Assembly (NCBI GenBank): GCA_019358945.1
Contig: JAHHIE010000066.1
Location: 1-37,523, forward strand
DNA length: 37,523 bases
Reading direction: 5' to 3'
DNA from: Stenomitos rutilans HA7619-LM2
GTDB lineage: Bacteria; Cyanobacteriota; Cyanobacteriia; Leptolyngbyales; Leptolyngbyaceae
The position numbers and the translations under genes were made by a program. Below are positions 17,495 to 26,266 of the stretch, piece by piece. The notes under the pieces are model-generated. The model had not been told where the DNA came from, ran no database searches, and saw only the letters and a list, made by a program, of their open reading frames with translations. Position 1 is the stretch's first letter. Every line of letters begins with the position of its first letter.

Positions 17495-17887
17495 TTATGC
17501 CGCCCGTTTCGGCGAGGTGGCTGGTGCTGTTGGCACCGTCTTGGCTCGTTTCTTCTCTTCTAACCGTCGAGATTGTTCCAACTGTTGAAGAGCAGACAGC
17601 ATTTCCGCTTTTTTGAGATGCTTGTTCTTCCCGTGAGCATTACGCCATTTAATACCAGCTTCCTGGCACTGCTGCCGCAATTGTTCAACTGGGGAGAGCT
17701 TGCGCTTGGTGGACGAACCTGGTTCAGGTACCGTTACTTGATGTTGACTCGCTTGAGCCGCTTGATAGGTTCGCCAACCGGGAACTTGACTCATGCGACG
17801 ATGCGTGTGGACTGCAAAGGCGCTAGCAAGGTAACCAATACTGAAAACTTCGACGGCAAGGGATGCCTGCGAGAAAAAGTATGACAT
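17495..17887 (-). CDS. Small hypothetical protein with N-terminal hydrophobic segment and SAP/Rho-N-like helical motif
   Basis: A 130-residue protein I do not recognise by name. Residues ~4-25 (FFSQASLAVEVFSIGYLASAFAV) form one hydrophobic helix. Residues ~65-105 (LSPVEQLRQQCQEAGIKWRNAHGKNKHLKKAEMLSALQQLE) look like a SAP- or Rho N-terminal-like helix-turn-helix that could bind nucleic acid; that is inference from pattern only. The C-terminus is Lys/Arg/Pro/Ala-rich. A good Shine-Dalgarno (AGGAG, 17897-17901) sits 9 nt before the ATG, and an intrinsic terminator follows, so expression as a single-gene unit is well supported. Confidence 0.72.
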   Translation of the reverse strand: MSYFFSQASLAVEVFSIGYLASAFAVHTHRRMSQVPGWRTYQAAQASQHQVTVPEPGSSTKRKLSPVEQLRQQCQEAGIKWRNAHGKNKHLKKAEMLSALQQLEQSRRLEEKKRAKTVPTAPATSPKRAA

Positions 17888-18233
17888 TGGTAAAAACTCC
17901 TGAAGACATTAGGATGTGTCCCACCGTTCCCAGCGTGGTGAGGGGATGTAGCGCGTGCTGGGAGATAACACCGATCGTGCGTATCGCATTGGCCTTGAAA
18001 AGAATCGGGTTACGCGCATTGTAATGGAAGATCGTGGAATGATCGCGATCGCCTTTAAAGAAATCTTTAGATGCGGTCAAAGACTCGTGACATTACAGCG
18101 ATCGAGTGACGGGTGTCGGGTGAAGATGGCTGTCGGCCTTTTATGAGCAGTAGCCCATCTTAAATCTAAAGAGTAGGGACGTTACATGTAACGTCCCTAC
18201 AGAAAGAATTGCACCTTATTAAATCTGCATTCC
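17888..18233. other. Intergenic region with a 28-bp perfect palindrome
   Basis: The only structure I see here is the palindrome at 18173-18200 (GTAGGGACGTTACA and its complement), 34 bp after which the minus-strand exported-protein gene ends. Minus-strand frames in 17888-18080 lack codon or domain support. Confidence 0.6.
18173..18200. repeat. Perfect 28-bp palindrome
   Basis: Arms GTAGGGACGTTACA (18173-18186) and TGTAACGTCCCTAC (18187-18200) are exact complements with no spacer. It is a common dispersed cyanobacterial palindrome and could act as a 3'-end hairpin for the minus-strand gene ending at 18234. Confidence 0.85.
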
Positions 18234-19298
18234 TTAGTGGCTAGCCTGGGCAACTGCTTCGGCTTTGGGTGAAGAGAGGTCTTGAAAAATAATTCGGTCA
18301 GCCACTTGCTCTTGAGGTGGTTTGTTGGCAATTTTGGCTTGCCGATCGTTCTGCGGTTGATCGTGTTCCTGCTGCTGTGCGATTTGCTGCTGTTGATAGT
18401 GGTCTAATGCACGGGCGATCGCGGTTAGTCGTCGATTTTGGTCATGGCTAATCCCATCTTCTGTATTACCCAGTCCAGGGGCTTCCCAACGATTCCGGCG
18501 CGGGTTCCAGTAGGACTGTGTACGCGCCCAAAGTACCGCTTCTGAACCTGAAAGGCCGCGATCGCGCGCTTGCTTGAGCCACTCAATATATCCAGGTGTA
18601 TCCAACGCGGCCAGTGGTGCCTGATTTGCCAGGTCAATGGCATTCAGTTCCTCCTCCAGAGAAAGCGTCAGGCGATGGGATGCCGCTCGTTGCCGAAGGG
18701 TGTCTGCCTGTGTCTGCAAACGCCGTAACTGCTTCTCGTCAGCCTCTTCAGGAGATTGAGCCGCGTGTTGATATGAAAAACTGCCCAGATTCCAAACGCC
18801 ATTGCCCGGATCGGAGTGTCCGTAATAAGCACGGGTTTTACTGCCATCGGCGGTGCGAGTGCCTTCTGCATGACCGACTGTACGCGCCACTAAGGAATTT
18901 GAGCCACCGACAAACAGGTCTGATGCAGCCACTGTAGGAGCGGTTGCTTTGACGACTGGTGCTGGGTTTGAGGCTATGGTTGTTGCTTGCTTCTCCGGCA
19001 CCGCAAAAGATAGCGCGATCGTGTCCTGCTTGCGATCGTCATCCTTGTTCGCCCCATCCTTGTTCGCCTCAGAAGGACTGGCGATCGTTGGCGTTGCGGC
19101 GGCTGGTTCAGAGTGACTCTGCTCGGTCTGAGCCACCGTGAAATCGAGGTTAATCGAGCCCTGAGCGTGTGCTGGCAGCATCCACGCCATCAGGATCAGC
19201 AACACCACAAAGGAACTCCTGAACCCAGGTTGCAATGGGATGGAAAGCCTATTTAAGACGTGTACGCAAAGCTTTAATGAGCGGCGATCGTGGGGCAT
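18234..19298 (-). CDS. Exported hypothetical protein with conserved AEGTRT / YYGHSDPGN motif
   Basis: The 354-residue protein has a long N-region, a hydrophobic stretch and AHAQG (MAWMLPAHAQG, about 36-46), consistent with export. A low-complexity Ala/Thr/Ser/Asp linker follows (about 50-125), then a conserved-looking core (about 126-280): LVARTVGHAEGTRTADGSK, AYYGHSDPGNGVWNLGSFSYQH, a helical segment rich in Arg/Gln, and YIEWLKQARDRGLSGSEAVLWARTQSYWNP. The C-terminus is Gln/His-rich. The AEGT...GH...DPGN arrangement resembles the catalytic region of lysozyme-like muramidases, but I cannot confirm the fold, so the function is left open. The true start may be downstream of the chosen ATG. Confidence 0.7.
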   Translation of the reverse strand: MPHDRRSLKLCVHVLNRLSIPLQPGFRSSFVVLLILMAWMLPAHAQGSINLDFTVAQTEQSHSEPAAATPTIASPSEANKDGANKDDDRKQDTIALSFAVPEKQATTIASNPAPVVKATAPTVAASDLFVGGSNSLVARTVGHAEGTRTADGSKTRAYYGHSDPGNGVWNLGSFSYQHAAQSPEEADEKQLRRLQTQADTLRQRAASHRLTLSLEEELNAIDLANQAPLAALDTPGYIEWLKQARDRGLSGSEAVLWARTQSYWNPRRNRWEAPGLGNTEDGISHDQNRRLTAIARALDHYQQQQIAQQQEHDQPQNDRQAKIANKPPQEQVADRIIFQDLSSPKAEAVAQASH

Positions 19299-19529
19299 AT
19301 TCAGAGTGTTCCAGAAACACCAGGACTCGCGAAGGATGAACCGAGGAAGGCGGCACTGTTGAAAATTTAGTACAAATGTATTGCTTTGGCAAGATGCTGC
19401 GATCGATCAGAGCAATTAGCGTTAGCCACTTGAAGGCATCTTTAGCGCAATGAGCTTCTAGAAAGATCAACAGCCAGGTTGCACTCGCGTTACGCTTTCT
19501 ACCAGATGTTTTTCGATCGCGCTGTTAGA

Positions 19530-20414
19530 ATGCCAAGCCTATTGCCCTGGATACCGCAGCCAACGGATGATGGCTCCTTTACCTTTTTTTCCGAAGAGTT
19601 TGGCGAGGCGTTTCACAGTCGTCAGGGGGCGAAGGCAGAAGCATTTCAGAAATTTGCTCAGGCAACAGAGTTAGCGCAAAAAGCGCAGAAAAACCATGTG
19701 CGGCTACTGGATGTTTGTTACGGCCTGGGCTACAACACTGCCGCTGCTCTGGAAACGATTTGGGCTGTGAATCCCACCTGTCATGTAGCGCTCTACGGTT
19801 TGGAGTTGGATGCAACCGTGCCACAGGCTGCAATCGCCCCTCCCCTTCTCGCTAGCTGGTCACCCACGGTACAAACGGTTTTGCAGCAAATAGCACAAAC
19901 CCATACCTGCATCACACCGCGCCTGACAGCGACTCTTCTCGTTGGAGATGCACGCCAAACCATTCAAACTCTTTGCCAGCAAGTATTTCAGGCCGATGCT
20001 ATTTTCTTTGACCCGTTTTCACCGCGCCGCTGTCCGCAGTTGTGGACGATCGAGTTTTTTGCACTCGTCGCACGCTGTTTGGCCCCCGATGGCAGGCTAG
20101 CTACGTATTCCCGCGCCGCCGCAGTACGATCGGCCATGCAAGCCGCAGGACTAGCGATCGGCACCATTCCACTCAGCGCAACCCATCTCCCTCATGAGTG
20201 GTCGCAGGGCACGATCGGCAGCTTTGATCAGCAAACGCTGCCAACCCTTGCACCGATGGAACAGGAACATCTGCAAACGCGTGCAGCCATTCCCTACCGC
20301 GACCCCACTTTGAGCGACCCAGCGGACGTGATTCTGGAGCGTCATCAGCAAGAGCAGGCGCTATCCCAACTGGAATCGACCTCAAACTGGCGACGACGGT
20401 GGCAGATTCAATAG
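19530..20414 (+). CDS. mnmD: tRNA 5-methylaminomethyl-2-thiouridine methyltransferase, MnmD (MnmC N-domain type)
   Basis: Uses S-adenosylmethionine to complete the wobble-uridine modification mnm5s2U34 in tRNAs for Lys, Glu and Gln. The protein has the stand-alone MnmC1/MnmD layout without the FAD oxidase half. Signatures are TDDGSFTFFSEEFGEAFHS near the N-terminus, the SAM-binding LLDVCYGLGYNTAA, GDARQTIQTL, and the catalytic-loop pattern DAIFFDPFSPRRCPQLW followed by LATYSRAAAVRSAM. The frame is open from TTG 19479; ATG 19506 and ATG 19530 are candidates and I prefer 19530 by comparison with typical starts. No Shine-Dalgarno is clear. It converges on pdhC. Confidence 0.9.
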   Translation: MPSLLPWIPQPTDDGSFTFFSEEFGEAFHSRQGAKAEAFQKFAQATELAQKAQKNHVRLLDVCYGLGYNTAAALETIWAVNPTCHVALYGLELDATVPQAAIAPPLLASWSPTVQTVLQQIAQTHTCITPRLTATLLVGDARQTIQTLCQQVFQADAIFFDPFSPRRCPQLWTIEFFALVARCLAPDGRLATYSRAAAVRSAMQAAGLAIGTIPLSATHLPHEWSQGTIGSFDQQTLPTLAPMEQEHLQTRAAIPYRDPTLSDPADVILERHQQEQALSQLESTSNWRRRWQIQ

Positions 20415-20444
20415 AAGTGGTCAACGATTGGCGATCGGACTAAG

Positions 20445-20472
20445 AGTTTTGAGTTTTGAGTTTTGAGTTTTG
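20445..20472. repeat. Heptamer short tandem repeat (AGTTTTG)4
   Basis: Four exact 7-bp units followed by a partial unit, between the convergent mnmD and pdhC genes. A C-rich stretch with CCCCCTGC repeats follows at about 20522-20567 and runs into the pdhC stop codon. The same AGTTTTG unit occurs inside the acyl-synthetase gene at 23053-23080. Confidence 0.9.
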
Positions 20473-20562
20473 AGTTTGAAGAGAAGTCTACGGCTGAATG
20501 TGAGTTGAATCTCCGTATCTCCCCTGCCCCCCTGCCCCCCTGCTCCCCCTACTCCCTGCCCC

Positions 20563-21858
20563 CTATAACGTCAACGACTGTGCATTCGTATCAATCAACT
20601 TCGCCAGATCCTTCAAGAAGGCAGCGGCATGAGCACCATAGGCGACGCGATGATCACAGGTCAGGTTCACCTGCATCTGCCGTTTCACGCCCAGCATTCC
20701 ATCATCAGTGGCTACAACGGTCGGAATGGACGCGCCGACTGCCAGAATCGCACCCGTGCCAGGAGGCAGAATCGCATCGAAGCGATCGACCCCAAACATC
20801 CCCAAATTGGAAATGGTAAAGGTGCCAGAGTTATATTCCACAGGTTGAAGCTGCTTTGCTCTAGCGCGATCGACCAGATCCTTCCAGATGCGTGATAGGG
20901 TGTAGAGATCCGCCTGATCCGCGTTTTGCAGTACAGGGGTAATTAAGCCGCCATCTTCCATTGCCACGGCCACCGCGACATTAATTGCCGATGGGTAGGA
21001 AATGCTCTGATTGACGTAGCTAGCATTCAGCAGCGGGTGCTTTTGCAGCGTGACCGCAACAGCTTTTGCCAACAGCGCCGTCATGGTCACGCCTTTAGAC
21101 TTGACTTGCTTGTAAAGCTTATCCAGATTGTCGGTCGTGATGGTGTAGCCAACGTGATAGGTTGGCACCTCCAGACTGGCAACCATGTTCCGCACAACAG
21201 CGTTTTGCAAGGTTGTGAGCGGCACTTGCTGTCCTGCAACGGCTGGAGCTACCGGAGCCGCTGCGGCTACTTTTGGCACAGGTGGGGTAACAGAGGGTGG
21301 GGGCGGTGGGGGCGATGTGGGGGCTTTCACCGCAGGCTTACCCACCGCTGCTTCCACATCCTCTGCCACAATCCGTCCGTGAGGGCCACTGCCTCTTAGA
21401 GTCGCCAGGTTAACTTTCAGTTCTTTTGCCAGTTTACGGGCACGAGGAGAAACAACGGTACGACCGTTTGAGGGGGTTGAGCCCCCATTTTGAGTGGCAG
21501 TGGGTGCAGCGACGGCAGCGACAGCTTCTTGCTTGGTATCTGCGATCGCGCCTGGAGTTTCGACAGGGGCAGCTTGCGCTTTACCAGAGGCTTGCTGCTG
21601 AGCCGTGGCGATTTCGGCCTCGGTTTCGGCAATCAGAGCGATCGCGTCGCCGACAGGTGCCGTTTCGCCTGCTGGAACGACGATCGCGCCAAGATAGCCC
21701 TCGTAGAAGGACTCCACATCCATATCCGCTTTATCAGACTCAACCACAACAACAGTTTCGCCCTTTTCAACCTTATCGCCAGGTTCTTTAACCCAGGACA
21801 CAATTTTGCCCTCGGTCATGGTGGAGCTAAGCGCAGGCATGAAGACTTCGTAAATCAT
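20563..21858 (-). CDS. pdhC: Pyruvate dehydrogenase E2, dihydrolipoamide acetyltransferase
   Basis: Core acetyltransferase of the pyruvate dehydrogenase complex, making acetyl-CoA. Domains: lipoyl domain (1-80) with the lipoylated Lys43 in ESDKADM; Ala/Pro/Gln-rich linker; E3/E1-binding domain (about 130-170, VSPRARKLAKELKVNLATLRGSGPHGRIVAEDV); a second Pro/Ala-rich linker with a Pro run; and a catalytic domain (about 200-431) with FTISNLGMFGVDRFDAILPPG and the active-site LTCDHRVAYGAHAAAFLKDL. The usual DHRxxDG has Tyr in place of the Asp (DHRVAYG), as I recall for plastid and cyanobacterial E2. Length (431) is normal for that group. The ATG follows a 332-bp upstream region with repeats. Confidence 0.95.
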   Translation of the reverse strand: MIYEVFMPALSSTMTEGKIVSWVKEPGDKVEKGETVVVVESDKADMDVESFYEGYLGAIVVPAGETAPVGDAIALIAETEAEIATAQQQASGKAQAAPVETPGAIADTKQEAVAAVAAPTATQNGGSTPSNGRTVVSPRARKLAKELKVNLATLRGSGPHGRIVAEDVEAAVGKPAVKAPTSPPPPPPSVTPPVPKVAAAAPVAPAVAGQQVPLTTLQNAVVRNMVASLEVPTYHVGYTITTDNLDKLYKQVKSKGVTMTALLAKAVAVTLQKHPLLNASYVNQSISYPSAINVAVAVAMEDGGLITPVLQNADQADLYTLSRIWKDLVDRARAKQLQPVEYNSGTFTISNLGMFGVDRFDAILPPGTGAILAVGASIPTVVATDDGMLGVKRQMQVNLTCDHRVAYGAHAAAFLKDLAKLIDTNAQSLTL

Positions 21859-22190
21859 GGAGTGAGTTCCGATCTGAAATGTAAGTGAAAGCGTTTAAGA
21901 GCGGTCAGCGGCCAGCGGTCAGCTTCATTGCCGCACCTCTACTGACTAGTGATCACTACTTTGGCATAGTGTCAAAGGCACTGATCACTACTCTGACACA
22001 GCGGCAAAGACGCATGATGTGTCTGACTATGCATTCGTAATCATGTGCAAGCAGTTTACAGTTAACAAATTCAGGACTGACCCATGTTGACTATAACCGT
22101 TGCCTATAACCTCGGAGGTTTGAGCTGCTGCATCTGATCACTATGCTCGGTTTCTGGATAAAACCTCCGAGGTTTGCGGTTAGCGAATGA
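21859..22190. other. Intergenic region upstream of pdhC, repeat-rich
   Basis: It contains an AGCGGTC-type heptamer run (about 21900-21922), two direct copies of TGATCACTACT (21950-21960 and 21982-21992) and the paired palindrome element at 22107-22175. It separates ylqD-family gene and pdhC, both on the minus strand; the promoter of pdhC should lie here but no box stands out. Confidence 0.6.
22107..22175. repeat. Paired palindrome element, AAACCTCNGAGGTTT family (copy 2)
   Basis: TAACCTCGGAGGTTT (22107-22121) and AAACCTCCGAGGTTT (22161-22175) are separated by 39 bp. The spacer shares GCATC...ATCA-CACTA and TCG pieces with the spacer at 1240-1276, so the two are copies of one ~68-bp element. 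It lies 15 bp beyond the 3' end of the YlqD-family gene. Confidence 0.78.
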
Positions 22191-22640
22191 TCAGACGGCA
22201 CCTCGAATGGCTTCAACAATGCCGTCGCGGAGCAAAATTTCAACCTGCATTTTTTCAATCAGGTTTTCGCCCGTTTCTACGCGGAAAATGCTGTCTATTT
22301 GACCCTGCTGGACTTCTTGATCTAGCTCTAGCATCTGGACTTGCTGAAGCTGCTGCAAAATTTGATTTTTTTGCTCCAGAAATTCGCTTTTCTTCTCATT
22401 GACCTGAATCTGAATGCTGTCGATTTGTTGCAGTGTTTCAGGGCCAGGAGGTTTGAGGCTTTGCTTCTGAATTTCAGCAATCATACGCTGCCCCTGCATT
22501 TCAAGCTGTTGAAGCTGGTTGTCAAGCTGGTTGAGCTGGGCTTGTAGCTGTTGCTGTGCGTCTTCTTTCCAGCGAGCGGTCACGATCGCCTTCACATTAA
22601 CCGTGCGCTTTAGCAGCAGATGAGATTGGGAAACATCCAT
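22191..22640 (-). CDS. YlqD-family protein
   Basis: A 149-residue protein: a short N-terminal strand region (HLLLKRTVNVKAIVTARWKEDA), a long Gln-rich coiled coil (about 27-100, QLQAQLNQLDNQLQQLEMQGQRM and onward), and a C-terminal strand region (IDSIFRVETGENLIEKMQVEILLRDGIVEAIRG). This layout matches the YlqD family of Firmicutes and cyanobacteria, whose function is not established. It starts at the ATG and sits 179 bp after the 3' end... of the minus-strand acyl synthetase gene, from which it could be read through. Confidence 0.88.
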   Translation of the reverse strand: MDVSQSHLLLKRTVNVKAIVTARWKEDAQQQLQAQLNQLDNQLQQLEMQGQRMIAEIQKQSLKPPGPETLQQIDSIQIQVNEKKSEFLEQKNQILQQLQQVQMLELDQEVQQGQIDSIFRVETGENLIEKMQVEILLRDGIVEAIRGAV

Positions 22641-22819
22641 AAACTTGGGTCAGGAAAAAGGTTGAGGAGTTAGAGTGCGTTCGTTGGCAAGAGCAGTGTA
22701 AGACAACCGTGCTGCACCCATACAGTACATTCCACACAGTGCATTGCACCAAACAAGTGCGCTGATGCCACCCATTCAGCCATCACTATTCATTCAAGAC
22801 TAGGCTTATACCTGCCAAA

Positions 22820-24856
<2,037 letters not shown>

Positions 24857-25171
24857 CGCGTAACTCCTAAAGCTTTGACATCATCTTATGACCTGATCGG
24901 CCGATCGACGACTGAGGTTATACCGTTTCTTGGAATGTCATCTTCTTAAAATGTCATGGCTGGTGATTGCTCACTCCAGCATCCTAAGGCCACACATTTG
25001 CCAGCATCTACTCATAGCCTGGTGCAAACACACAAACTGGTCGATCGCGCCATCAAGCTGCCACGAGTAGAAGGTAAGATTAAACCAGCTTACAGCAAGG
25101 CTTTCAGGAGGCAGGAGGTAGAAGGTAAAAGGTAGAAACAACTCAAAACTCAAAACTTCTCTTCCCCGCTC
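24857..25171. other. Intergenic region between divergent aas and CDF genes
   Basis: It carries degenerate heptamers (AGGAGGC, AGGAGGT, AGAAGGT, AAAAGGT and AAAACTC units at about 25107-25160) just before the CDF start. Otherwise I see no gene or clear promoter box. Confidence 0.55.
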
Positions 25172-25891
25172 ATGCATCAACATTCCGCCAACTGCCATCA
25201 TGCCGCGATCGACCCACAGACCAAGCAAACGCAGCTAACGATCGCCGTTCTGTTAATTGGTAGTTTTGCCGCTGCCGAACTGATGGTCGGTGTGACCAGC
25301 GGCAGTTTAGCGCTTGTGGCAGAAGCAGGGCACATGGCATCAGATAGTCTGGCGTTGGTGCTGGCACTCGTTGCGACCCGTCTCGCACAGTCGACACAAC
25401 CTAGTTTGCTCAGCGATTCACTCGGCAGCATCACAGCAGACTCACCATCAGAGGCACAACCACAAACCGCCTGGGAAACTTGGGCTGCATTAGTCAACGG
25501 GCTAGGACTCATTGCGATCGCCCTGTGGATTGGTTGGGAAGCGCTACAACGTCTGCAAAGCCCTCCGGACGAGATCGCTAGCCTGCCCATGCTCATTACA
25601 GCAAGCGTTGGTCTAATTGTGAACAGTATCAACATCGCTCTTCTGCATCGCGGCAGTCAGTATGATCTCAACCTGCGAGGAGCCTTTCTGCACGTGCTGG
25701 CCGATGCCATGAGCTGCATTGGGGTTATTGTTGCTGCGATCGCCGTCGCCCTGCTGCACTGGTTCTGGGCAGATGGAGCAATCAGCTTAGCGATCGCTGC
25801 CATGATTCTGTTCGGCGCGGTGCCGCTGGTCGTGAGAAGTGCATACAGCTTAAGCAAGGAGGTAGAAGCCAGGGAGCAAGAAGCTGAATAA
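25172..25891 (+). CDS. Cation diffusion facilitator (CzcD/ZnT-like) transporter lacking the C-terminal domain
   Basis: Probable Zn2+ (or related metal)/H+ antiporter. The N-terminus is His-rich (MHQHSANCHH). Six membrane helices are expected; the transport-site motifs are both intact: H54xxxD58 in AEAGHMASD and H174xxxD178 in LHVLADAMS. An extended loop (about 75-102) lies between helices. Usual bacterial CDF proteins have ~300 residues with a ferredoxin-like cytosolic domain of about 80; here the protein stops at 239 shortly after helix 6, and its last residues (KEVEAREQEAE) are encoded by AGGAGGTAGAAGC-like sequence resembling the heptamer repeats. CTD-less CDF proteins exist naturally, so it may be functional. 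Confidence 0.87.
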   Translation: MHQHSANCHHAAIDPQTKQTQLTIAVLLIGSFAAAELMVGVTSGSLALVAEAGHMASDSLALVLALVATRLAQSTQPSLLSDSLGSITADSPSEAQPQTAWETWAALVNGLGLIAIALWIGWEALQRLQSPPDEIASLPMLITASVGLIVNSINIALLHRGSQYDLNLRGAFLHVLADAMSCIGVIVAAIAVALLHWFWADGAISLAIAAMILFGAVPLVVRSAYSLSKEVEAREQEAE

Positions 25892-26266
25892 AGCGTCGAG
25901 AGTCAAGCTTAAATCAGCACTTCCAACAGAAAGACGCCGAAGCGTTCTCAGCACTCGACGCTCAACACTTAAAACGGTTCCTCTCATCCCAATCTCCTCA
26001 AGACCGTATAAAACTTTAGACATTAGGGCACTCTATGAGAAGGAGTGTTTACAATTGAACTGTCTGTATAGCGTGTACTGGATGACCACTTTGTATTGAT
26101 CTTTTGACCTTTGAGGTTTTTTTGCTTTAAAGGAGGCAAAAGCGGTCTTTTGCGATCGAACACGCTCAACGCTTCATTTACAGACTGTTTAATCCCTTCA
26201 TAAACGCCATGCACCTACGATGACTGCTCTCACATAGCCTGTACGCTGCTTGCCAGTCGAAACTTC
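25892..26266. other. Intergenic region before the cyclase gene
   Basis: 375 bp without a convincing gene. A minus-strand frame at 26023-26214 has no homologous motif. A run of seven T (near 26116) and the short inverted TTTTGC/GCAAAA pair around 26120-26141 are the only structure noted. Confidence 0.5.

Noticed and set aside
17823-18080. 85-codon minus-strand frame upstream of the 17495-17887 gene
   Set aside because: It overlaps the start of the better-supported gene (with Shine-Dalgarno and terminator) and has no recognisable motif.
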